From assembly GCF_016595245.1 (NCBI RefSeq), contig NZ_JAENHM010000037.1:1-34211 (forward strand): a DNA stretch of 34,211 bases. Reading direction: 5' to 3'. The stretch is from Azospirillum endophyticum. GTDB taxonomy: Bacteria > Pseudomonadota > Alphaproteobacteria > Azospirillales > Azospirillaceae. The notes beneath the pieces are model-generated. The model was not told where the DNA came from and did not search any database. It saw nothing but the letters and a program-made list of their open reading frames with translations. A program made the position numbers and the translations under genes. The number at the start of each line of letters is the position of its first letter. Position 1 is the stretch's first letter. Shown one piece after another: positions 20,094 to 27,008 of the stretch.

Positions 20094-20108
20094 GCACCAT
20101 TGTGGTGC
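20094..20108. promoter_or_regulatory. Palindrome upstream of vapBC, candidate autoregulatory operator
   Basis: GCACCA-TTG-TGGTGC is a perfect 6-3-6 inverted repeat 39 bases upstream of the vapB start. VapBC complexes usually repress their own promoter by binding such sites. Confidence 0.4.
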
Positions 20109-20111
20109 CAG

Positions 20112-20133
20112 CCGGCCCATCCGGCAAGGCCGG
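20112..20133. terminator. GC-rich hairpin after the last pel-operon gene
   Basis: CCGGCC (20112-20117) pairs with GGCCGG (20128-20133), just after the stop of the small secreted protein at 20141. There is no T tract, so it is at best a weak stop for the long Pel transcript. Confidence 0.25.
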
Positions 20134-20140
20134 GCAGCGG

Positions 20141-20602
20141 TCACCCGCCGATATAGTGCGGCATCAGCTTCGCCTGGTCGCCGATCCAGACCTCGCAGCG
20201 GCTGTCCTGGTTGCGGAAGAAATAGGTCTTGCCGGGCTGGCGGCGGTTCTGCGGGTCGATCAGGTTGGTGCCGCCGGAAAAGGCGACGCCATAGCGGTAG
20301 TCCGGCGTCGCCGCCCAATATAGGCCGTCGATCCGTTGCAGGAAGGCGCCGCGCCGGCACAGATGCGACAGAGTGCGGTCCAGCGTGGCGAGTCCCTTCA
20401 AGCCCTGCGGCAGGCTGTAGGCCGCGCGGCTCTCGGTGCGGCGCAGGCGCGGCTCGTGGCCCGGCGGCGGGGGTTCGTAGGCGCGGAAGGGCGGGCGCAG
20501 GTGGCCGGGTTCGGTGCGGTCGGTGCGCAGCACCTCCTGCGCACCGGCGACGGCCGGAACGATCAGAACGGCCAGCAGCAGGGCGGCGAGGCGGCGGGTC
20601 AT
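20141..20602 (-). CDS. Small secreted protein at the end of the Pel operon, function unknown
   Basis: 153 residues. I do not recognise a family. A signal peptide (MTRRLAALLLAVLIVPAVAGAQ, cleavage after about residue 21) sends it to the periplasm or beyond. A proline-rich stretch (RPPFRAYEPPPPGHEP) follows, then a small folded region of about 90 residues with two cysteines, Cys82 and Cys136, that could form a disulfide. Aromatic residues are frequent (LYWAATPDYRYGVAF, KTYFFRNQDSRCEVWIGD). Its start overlaps the pelG stop by four bases (ATGA), so it is translated together with the Pel machinery and may be an accessory export or matrix factor. Confidence 0.8.
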   Translation of the reverse strand: MTRRLAALLLAVLIVPAVAGAQEVLRTDRTEPGHLRPPFRAYEPPPPGHEPRLRRTESRAAYSLPQGLKGLATLDRTLSHLCRRGAFLQRIDGLYWAATPDYRYGVAFSGGTNLIDPQNRRQPGKTYFFRNQDSRCEVWIGDQAKLMPHYIGG

Positions 20603-21978
20603 CGCACCGACGGGTTGTTGGCGACGAAGGCGAAATAGGGCAGCCGCCGCACCGCGTCCGCCACCATCAGGTAGGCGACCGCGAAGGCCAGCAGCGAGCT
20701 GAGGAAATAGCCGTAGCCGTACCAGGGAAAGCCCATCCGGCTGAACAGCAGCGTGAAGCCCGCATTGGCCGCCAGATAGACCAGCTGGACCGTCAGGTTC
20801 CGCGCCCGCAGGTCGAAATAGGCCAGGATCACCGTGCAGAACAGGAACATCACCTGGAAGAAGGCGCCGAGCACGCCGAAGCGGAACATGCCGATCTGCT
20901 GGTACTGCAGGCCGATGGCGCCGACGATGGCGGGGGCGAGGAAGATGCAGACGGCGCAGACGGCGCCCTGCAGGATGACGAGGTTGCGGCTGCTGTCGAG
21001 CAGGGCGGCGATGATGGCGCGATGGTTGCGCGCGATCTGGTCGAAGGTCGCGTGTTTCTGGATGTCGCGGTAGAAGCCCTGGTAATGCTCGAAGAAGCGG
21101 GTTTCGATGTTCACCGTGAACAGGGTCAGCGCCGGCAGCGTCGTCAGATAGGCGATGAACATCGCGCCGTCATAGGCGCTGTAGATCGCCATGGCGCCGG
21201 AAACCAGCTCACGCTCCGGCGCGAACCACATGATCCACTTGTCCGTCCACACCGCGGCGTTGGCGAACAGGCCGATCAGCGCCAGATCGGCGTATTTGCG
21301 GAAATACCCCAGGAAGGCGAACATCCGGCCGACGGGATAGGGATATTCGGCCAGCACCCGGGCGATCAGCCCGAACTGGATCACCGCCAGCCCGGCGGAG
21401 AAGCCCCAGACCATCCCGGCCGCGCCGAACCGGTCGCCCAGCAGCACGGCGCCGGCCATGCCGGCGGCCATGCCGACGCCGAAAGCGACGGTGACCGCCA
21501 GATAGTCCTTCAACGCCGACAGGAAGATCGACACCACCCAGATGCCGCAGACCAGGAAGAAGTTCGCCAGCCCGCCCAGCATGATCGGCAGCGGCAGGCC
21601 GCTGAACAGCGGGTAGAAGGGGCCCGCCGTCAGACCGGCGATGGCATAGGCCAGCCCCAGCGTCGCCAGCAGCATGCCGGGTGCGGCCTCCACCTCCTTG
21701 GCATAGATGGCGTCGGCGAGATAGCGGGTGGCGACCAGCACCAGCGGCCCGGTGAAGACCACCGAGAAGCAGAAGTTGTAGATGACCACGACGCGGAACA
21801 GCGTCAGCTCTTCCATCCCCACCAGATCGCGGCCGAACAGCGTGATGCCGGCCAGCGCCAGGATGGTGAACATCCAGGGGCCGGACGTGATGAAGGCGGA
21901 ATGGGCATAGCCTTGCAGCACGCCCAGCAGGTCGTCGCGCCGGGCCAGCCGGCGGAGGGCGAAGCCGATGCCGGCCAT
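20599..21978 (-). CDS. pelG: PelG, inner-membrane exopolysaccharide transporter
   Basis: 459 residues, close to the Pseudomonas protein (about 456). About twelve hydrophobic helices fit the MOP/polysaccharide-flippase-like fold. The N-terminus MAGIGFALRRLARRDDL is typical of PelG. It works with PelD, PelE and PelF as the inner-membrane synthase-transporter that passes Pel to the periplasm. The start is placed at the ATG at 21978; an in-frame GTG at 21993 is less likely. A 181-base gap with a palindromic repeat pair separates it from pelF, unlike the tight coupling elsewhere in the operon. Confidence 0.93.
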   Translation of the reverse strand: MAGIGFALRRLARRDDLLGVLQGYAHSAFITSGPWMFTILALAGITLFGRDLVGMEELTLFRVVVIYNFCFSVVFTGPLVLVATRYLADAIYAKEVEAAPGMLLATLGLAYAIAGLTAGPFYPLFSGLPLPIMLGGLANFFLVCGIWVVSIFLSALKDYLAVTVAFGVGMAAGMAGAVLLGDRFGAAGMVWGFSAGLAVIQFGLIARVLAEYPYPVGRMFAFLGYFRKYADLALIGLFANAAVWTDKWIMWFAPERELVSGAMAIYSAYDGAMFIAYLTTLPALTLFTVNIETRFFEHYQGFYRDIQKHATFDQIARNHRAIIAALLDSSRNLVILQGAVCAVCIFLAPAIVGAIGLQYQQIGMFRFGVLGAFFQVMFLFCTVILAYFDLRARNLTVQLVYLAANAGFTLLFSRMGFPWYGYGYFLSSLLAFAVAYLMVADAVRRLPYFAFVANNPSVR

Positions 21979-22079
21979 CTCAGGCGGCCCCACTCAAGGT
22001 GGCGGAAGTTTGGTCAGGGTAGGTGGGAAGCTGGCGCATCGAATCTTCGGTCCAAAACAACCACGTTCGGTTTCGAATG

Positions 22080-22193
22080 CCCTTCTCCCCTTGCGGGAGA
22101 AGGGTTGGGATGAGGGGTGTAGCCGGCTAAAAGCCGGTGGAATTCTGATTTCCGCCCCCTCACCCCAACCCCTCTCCCGCAAGGGGAGAGGGG
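22080..22193. repeat. Paired REP-like palindromic element between pelF and pelG
   Basis: Two copies in opposite orientation (about 22080-22117 and 22155-22193). Each core has TCTCCC and GGGAGA arms around CTTGC, followed by GGGTTGGG(A/G)TGAGGGG. Between them lies AGCCGGCT-AAA-AGCCGGT, a further hairpin. The arrangement is like a BIME. The right copy overlaps the 3' end of pelF and provides its stop codon at 22160-22162. Confidence 0.85.
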
Positions 22194-23752
22194 CTTCGCT
22201 TGAAAGCCGCTGGGGCATGCGACACGGGCCGGGTCGGCATGGCGATGTGCTCGTCGTAGATGGCGCGGTAGACGCGGTCGATGGCGATTTTGTCGTAGGA
22301 CTGGGCGACGCGCCGGGCGATCGCCTGGGCGCAGCGGTCGCGCCAGGGGCGGTCGAGCAGCAGGGCGCGCAGCTCCCGCGCGGTGTCGAGCGGGCTGGCC
22401 AACGGCGTCACCGCCCCGCCCGGCCCCAGCGGCGGAACCTCGTCCGGGCGGCCCATCAGCAGTTCGGAGCAGGAGCCGACGTCGGTCGCCACCGTCGGCA
22501 CCCCCGACGCCCCGGCCTCCAGGATCACCAGGGGCTGCGCCTCGCTGACGCTGGTCAGGGCGATGGCGTCGATTTTACCCAGCCAGTCGGTCAGCTTGAC
22601 CCGGCCGGCGAAGATCACCGTCTGTTCCAGCCCGAGATGCTTCACGATGCTGCGGCACTCCTCGACATAGCCGGGATCCTCCTCCAGCGGCCCGAGGATC
22701 ATCGCCTTCAGGTCGGGGATGTCCTCGCGCAGGATGGCCGCCGCGCGGACATAGGTCTTCACGTCCTTGATCGGCACGACGCGGCCGATCAGGGCGATGG
22801 TCGGCGGGCGTGGTGCCGGATCGCGCCGCACCTGGGAATAGCCGGCATAGTCGATGCCGTTGGGAACGATCATCAGCTTGGCCGGATCGGCGCCCTGCCG
22901 GCGCTGGAACTCCTGGTTTCCGCCATAGAGGGTGATGATGCGGTCGCAGGCGTCGTAGCAGGCCTTGGAATAGCTGGCGAAGGTGTCGAGCCACAGGTCG
23001 CGCAGGTCGCGCTTCTTCTTGTCCAGCGCCAGCGAGGTGTCGGTCCCCTCGAACAGCCATTCGGCCATCAGGATCTCGATGCGCCGCTCGTTGGTGTAGA
23101 TGCCGTGCTCGGTCAGCAGCGCCGGCCGGCCGGTCTCCAGCCGCGCCCGCGCGGCGAACAGCCCGGCATAGCCGGTGGAGACGGCATGGTAGACCCCGGC
23201 CTGCGGCATCGGCACCAGCAGCGTGGCGAACAGCCCGCTCATCAGCGCCCGGCTGCCCCAGAAATATTCGAGGAAGGAGGCGTCCGGCAGGGCGGCCCTG
23301 CACATGCGCACCACCATTTGGAAGGAATCCTCGGAATTCAGCAGGGCCCGCTTGCCGATCCGGCCGCGCCGCGGCGCCAGCAGCCGCAAAACCTCGGCCA
23401 CCTCCGCCAGCCCTCCCCCCTGCTGCAGCCGGCCGAGTGGCTTTTCGAGGGCCGCCAGCAGCCGGCCGGTGCCGGGCTGCCAGCGCCAGCCGGCAGGCGG
23501 ATCCTGGAGATGGACATGGGTCAGCCCGGTGACGTTGGGCGGCAGCTCATAGGCCAGCCGCCGCGTGCTGCGGTCGGCGACCAGGGCGACGATGTGGAAG
23601 GTCAGGTCGGCATGGGACCGGATCAGGTCGTGCGTCCAGGTCGACACGCCACCGGCGACGTAGGGATAGGAGCCCTCCATCAGCAGGCAGACGTCGGCCT
23701 TGGGCGCATGGGGCGCCTCGGGTAGGGAGAGCCGGGCCGGGCTTCGGCTCAT
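22160..23752 (-). CDS. pelF: PelF, cytosolic GT4-type glycosyltransferase of Pel synthesis
   Basis: 530 residues (Pseudomonas PelF about 507). The N-terminal lobe has LMEGSYPYVAGGVSTW, the glycine-rich acceptor-side loop of the family. The C-terminal lobe has VPNGIDYAGY and the nucleotide-sugar motif EAQPLVILEAGASGVP, with the paired glutamates of GT-B retaining enzymes. It polymerises sugar from a UDP-activated precursor on the cytoplasmic face, docked to PelD/PelE. The ATG overlaps the pelE stop by four bases. The last ten residues (SPSPLAGEGLG) are translated from the palindromic repeat at 22155-22193, so the native C-terminus has been replaced or extended. Confidence 0.95.
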   Translation of the reverse strand: MSRSPARLSLPEAPHAPKADVCLLMEGSYPYVAGGVSTWTHDLIRSHADLTFHIVALVADRSTRRLAYELPPNVTGLTHVHLQDPPAGWRWQPGTGRLLAALEKPLGRLQQGGGLAEVAEVLRLLAPRRGRIGKRALLNSEDSFQMVVRMCRAALPDASFLEYFWGSRALMSGLFATLLVPMPQAGVYHAVSTGYAGLFAARARLETGRPALLTEHGIYTNERRIEILMAEWLFEGTDTSLALDKKKRDLRDLWLDTFASYSKACYDACDRIITLYGGNQEFQRRQGADPAKLMIVPNGIDYAGYSQVRRDPAPRPPTIALIGRVVPIKDVKTYVRAAAILREDIPDLKAMILGPLEEDPGYVEECRSIVKHLGLEQTVIFAGRVKLTDWLGKIDAIALTSVSEAQPLVILEAGASGVPTVATDVGSCSELLMGRPDEVPPLGPGGAVTPLASPLDTARELRALLLDRPWRDRCAQAIARRVAQSYDKIAIDRVYRAIYDEHIAMPTRPVSHAPAAFKRSPSPLAGEGLG

Positions 23753-24876
23753 GCGACCAGTTCCTTTCCGGCGGTGTCCACGACGCCCGGAACATCGTCG
23801 CGCCAGAGGGCGAAGACGTCGCGCAACGCATCGGGCAGCGCCGCCCCGCCGCCCAGCAGATCGGGACGGCGGACCGGCAGTGCCCGTAGCTCGGCGAAGT
23901 GGCCGAGCCGGAACAGGCTCTCGGCAAACCAGAACAGAATGCGGCTGTCGGAGGTGCGGTCGACCAGCGGCTCCAGACGCGCCGCCGCCTCCGCCGCCAG
24001 CCCGCAGCGCAGGAGCAGCCGGCCGAGGTCGAGGCGGATGCCGTCGTCGTCTTCGGCCAGGTCCAGGCTGCGGCGGTAGCCGTCCAGCGCCTTGTCGCGG
24101 ATCTCGGCCTCGCGGTTGGCGTCCAGCAGGCCGCAGAAGGCATAATCGTCGAGATGGCGGGCGAGAGCCGCGAGACTGGCGGCATCGTCGGACCGCGCCT
24201 GCGCCGCGTGGTCGAGCGCCAGCCAGCGCTCGTTGAAGTCATGCTCCACCCGCGCGGTGGCGGTGGCGGCCTGGACGCGGACGGACGGGTCGGCATCGGC
24301 GAGCCCGGCCTTCAGGGCCGGCGTGAAGGCCGGGCGGAAATGGCGGGCGACCAGGGCGATCACCGCCTGCTTCTGCTGCGGCGAACCGACCGACATCACG
24401 TCGGTGAAGGATTCGCCGGCCACCAGATGGGCGTTCTCGCGGCCGGTGACGATCAGCTCGTAGAGTTCCTGCGCCGGGCCGGTCTCGCTGTCGGGGAAGA
24501 GGGAGAGGTACCAGTCCTGGAAACCGGTGGCATAGCGGCTGAACAGCGCCAGCAGCGCCGCGGTCGCCAGCGTGCAGGCGGCGCCCAGCGGACCCAGCGG
24601 CACGATGGTGACCAGCAGCAGCCCGGCCAGCCGCAGGTCGCGTCCGCGCCGCGCCCGGCTGCGCACCCAAAGCCCGACCAGCGCACAGATCAGCAGATGC
24701 AGCCCCGCGGCCGACGCCACGGCGAAGGGAATGCCGGAAAGGCCGAACGCCAGCGCCCCGGCGTCGAGCAGGCCGGCGGCCAGCGCCGCAGCAGCCAGTT
24801 CGGCCGTGCCGGGGTCCGGACGGTCCCCCGCCAGCAGACCGTCGATTTCGGGCAGGTCGGATGCCGGTCCAGTCAT
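23749..24876 (-). CDS. pelE: PelE, membrane-anchored TPR-like protein
   Basis: 375 residues. Two adjacent hydrophobic helices (about 30-70 and 80-108: AFGLSGIPFAVASAAGLHLLICALVGLWV and LRLAGLLLVTIVPLGPLGAACTLATAALLALF) are followed by a cytoplasmic helical-repeat region. That region includes ALAADADPSV-like HEAT/TPR units and DDDGIRLDLGRLLLRCGLAAEAAARLEPL. In Pseudomonas PelE bridges PelD and PelF in the inner-membrane complex. The start at 24876 overlaps the pelD stop by four bases, and its own stop overlaps pelF likewise, so DEF are translationally coupled. The frame is open much further upstream through pelD, but that is antisense-style shadow coding. Confidence 0.88.
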   Translation of the reverse strand: MTGPASDLPEIDGLLAGDRPDPGTAELAAAALAAGLLDAGALAFGLSGIPFAVASAAGLHLLICALVGLWVRSRARRGRDLRLAGLLLVTIVPLGPLGAACTLATAALLALFSRYATGFQDWYLSLFPDSETGPAQELYELIVTGRENAHLVAGESFTDVMSVGSPQQKQAVIALVARHFRPAFTPALKAGLADADPSVRVQAATATARVEHDFNERWLALDHAAQARSDDAASLAALARHLDDYAFCGLLDANREAEIRDKALDGYRRSLDLAEDDDGIRLDLGRLLLRCGLAAEAAARLEPLVDRTSDSRILFWFAESLFRLGHFAELRALPVRRPDLLGGGAALPDALRDVFALWRDDVPGVVDTAGKELVA

Positions 24877-26318
24877 CCTGCGCCCTCCTCCACCCTCTGT
24901 CCGGTCTCCTGCGCCGGAGCCGGGACGGGTGCCGGCGGAACGATTCGGCGGGTGACGAAGCCGATGGGAATGCCGGCCAGCGCCAGGGGCAGAGCCTTCC
25001 GCACCGCATGCTCCAGCTTCGCCTCCACCAGCTTCGCCCCCTCCAGCGGCGTGCCGGCCAGGATCACGCCAAAGGACGCGCCCTGTTGGCCGAAATCGCA
25101 GGCGAGGTCGGTGTCGCGCAGGCTGCTGCGCACCGCGGCGCCGATGGCGGCGGCCAGATCGGCGCGCTGGCCGACCGACAGGCGGGAAAGACCGCTTGGC
25201 CGGATGGTGATGGCGGTGGTCTCGAACCCCATGCGGCGGCCGAGCAGGGCCAGGAACTCCGCCTGACGGCCGATATAGCTGGAGGAATAGAGGGCGTCGT
25301 CGGTGAAGACCCGCTGCTCGCTGGCGGTGCGGTACTGGCGCGCCTTGGCCAGCGCGGTGCCGATCCATTCGCAGAGGATACGGAAATTCTCGACCGTATT
25401 GACGCTGAGGTCGGTGAAGCCCAGGCTTTCGATCTTCACCATGCCGACCACTTCGCCGGTGTCGCTGCTGATCAGCGGACCGGCCAGCATGCCTTCGCCG
25501 GCGAGGATGCGCTCGTCCTCCACGCGGGTGACGCAGAGATGCCGCTGGCGGGCGATCACGGTCTGGAACAGCGGGGTGCCGCTGTCGAACCAGCGGGCGT
25601 AGCTGTCCCGCTCGTCGTCCCAGCCTTCGTTCGTCACCGATTCCAGAACGTCGTTGTTCAGCAGGAACAGCGAGAACTTCTCCGGCTTCATCACGGTGCG
25701 GACGAGGTCGGCGATGCCCAGCATCACCTCCCCCTCGTCCAGATGGTCGATGGACTTGGCGGCCTGATAGAGGGTGAAGACGGTGCGGAGCTGGCCGGCG
25801 ACGCGGGTCTCCAGGTTTTCCTTCACCGATTTCAGGGCGCGGTAGGAGCGGGCGATAGCCTCCGCCTCCTGCCGGGCGGCGGCGAGGCCGGCGCGCAGAT
25901 CCGCCCGCTCGCGCAGCTGGCGCATGCGCAGCTCGCCGAACAGCACGGCGGCGACCAGCCACAGGATCGGCTCGCGCGTCAGGGCGAACAGATGGTCATA
26001 GAGATCCTGGTCGATCCCGGCATTGGGCATGTTGCCGAGCCGCAAAGCCGCCGACGCCACCAGCGCCGCCAGGACCCCCTCGTTGGTGCCGTACTGGATC
26101 GCCAGCAGCAGGACCGGGATCCAGAAGGGATGCGGCTGCACCCCGTCGAAACGCAGGCCGGCGCCGAGCCAGAAGTCCAGCCCCAGCGCCACGCCGAAGA
26201 ACAGCAGCAGTTCCAGCAGCGCGACCGGCCGCAGGCCTAACCAGCGGCGGGGAGCGGCAGCGGCGGCGGATGGCTGTTCCGGCGCCATGGCGGGGGACGG
26301 GCTCGGCAGGCTGCTCAT
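24873..26318 (-). CDS. pelD: PelD, c-di-GMP receptor of the Pel complex
   Basis: 481 residues (Pseudomonas PelD about 455). About four membrane helices within residues 30-130 are followed by a linker coiled coil (about 135-175), a GAF domain (about 185-320), and a degenerate GGDEF domain. The GGDEF active site is absent, as expected. The inhibitory-site motif RxxD is kept as Arg401-Asp-Thr-Asp404, the c-di-GMP contact shown for Pseudomonas PelD. It should therefore sense c-di-GMP and switch on Pel synthesis after translation. The start at 26318 lies 13 bases after pelC. Confidence 0.93.
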   Translation of the reverse strand: MSSLPSPSPAMAPEQPSAAAAAPRRWLGLRPVALLELLLFFGVALGLDFWLGAGLRFDGVQPHPFWIPVLLLAIQYGTNEGVLAALVASAALRLGNMPNAGIDQDLYDHLFALTREPILWLVAAVLFGELRMRQLRERADLRAGLAAARQEAEAIARSYRALKSVKENLETRVAGQLRTVFTLYQAAKSIDHLDEGEVMLGIADLVRTVMKPEKFSLFLLNNDVLESVTNEGWDDERDSYARWFDSGTPLFQTVIARQRHLCVTRVEDERILAGEGMLAGPLISSDTGEVVGMVKIESLGFTDLSVNTVENFRILCEWIGTALAKARQYRTASEQRVFTDDALYSSSYIGRQAEFLALLGRRMGFETTAITIRPSGLSRLSVGQRADLAAAIGAAVRSSLRDTDLACDFGQQGASFGVILAGTPLEGAKLVEAKLEHAVRKALPLALAGIPIGFVTRRIVPPAPVPAPAQETGQRVEEGAG

Positions 26319-26331
26319 GCGCGTCGAGGCC

Positions 26332-26934
26332 TCACGGAGTGCCGGCGACGACCGGCCGCAGGCTGTCGATCATGCGGGTCACCACGCGCTGGGCGACGTT
26401 GTTGACGCTGTCGCGGCTGAAATAGCCGCGGCCGGCCTCCGACTGGCTGGAGGTCCACAGGACGGCACCGTCGGACGTCCGGACCAGACGGGCGTTCAGC
26501 CCGACGACCGGCTCTTCCCGCAGGCCATGCTGATAGCCGTATTCCGACACGCTGCCGGCCAGCACCGCATCCACCCCAAGCGTCCGGCCGGCGGCCTGCG
26601 CGTCCAGCGGGGCGGCGTCGGGTGGGGCATCCGCACCGGCGGCGTCGGCCGCCGGCTTTCCGGCGGACAGGCGGCTGCGGACGCGGCCGGCCTCCACCGT
26701 GCGGATGCCGCCGACGCCATACAGCTCGGTGGAGACGATGTCGGCGGCGATCTGGCCGGCGTTGGGGTGGTTGGTCAGATTCTCGAAGGGCAGGACGGCG
26801 ACGGTCGAGCCCGCCGGCAGCACGGTGCCCGGCTGGGCGAAGTCCCGGCTGTTGATCCGGCCGACGCTGCATCCGGCCAGCAGAAGTCCCGCCGCCAGCA
26901 GCGCGGCGCAAGCCCGCGCCTCCTTGCCCCTCAT
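26332..26934 (-). CDS. pelC: PelC, outer-membrane lipoprotein
   Basis: 200 residues (Pseudomonas PelC 172). A lipoprotein signal peptide ends in LLAGC with the lipidated Cys22. The body fits the PelC/CsgG-like fold (VAVLPFENLTNHPNAGQIAADIVSTEL; DAVLAGSVSEYGY), interrupted near residues 90-115 by an Ala/Pro/Asp-rich loop (AADAAGADAPPDAAPLDAQAAG) that explains the extra length. In Pseudomonas it forms a dodecameric ring that funnels Pel to PelB. The start at 26934 is chosen for AAGGGG at seven bases and the compact signal peptide; starts at 26955 and 26967 are possible. A 74-base gap separates it from the barrel gene. Confidence 0.88.
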   Translation of the reverse strand: MRGKEARACAALLAAGLLLAGCSVGRINSRDFAQPGTVLPAGSTVAVLPFENLTNHPNAGQIAADIVSTELYGVGGIRTVEAGRVRSRLSAGKPAADAAGADAPPDAAPLDAQAAGRTLGVDAVLAGSVSEYGYQHGLREEPVVGLNARLVRTSDGAVLWTSSQSEAGRGYFSRDSVNNVAQRVVTRMIDSLRPVVAGTP

Positions 26935-26983
26935 GCTTCCACCCCTTCGCCGCATCGCCTCGCTCATTCCCAGTCCACCTTTT

Positions 26984-26995
26984 TTAACCATAAAG
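26984..26995 (+). promoter_or_regulatory. TTAACCATAAAG motif before pelC
   Basis: This 12-mer, identical to that at 6134-6145, lies 50 bases upstream of the pelC start, in the only sizeable gap of the operon's first half. It resembles a CtrA half-site, or is chance in an AT-rich patch. It might mark an internal promoter for pelCDEFG. Confidence 0.25.
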
Positions 26996-27008
26996 AGTTG
27001 ACACACCG

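Noticed and set aside
19927..22113. Long plus-strand open frame across vapB, the secreted protein and pelG
   Set aside because: It crosses several real minus-strand genes and shows only biased antisense composition (His/Gln/Asp/Arg). It ends in repeat-derived SPLAGEGLG.
22080..22193. Palindromic repeats considered as a CRISPR array
   Set aside because: Only two inverted copies with one spacer-like segment, and no cas genes anywhere. It is a REP/BIME-type element.
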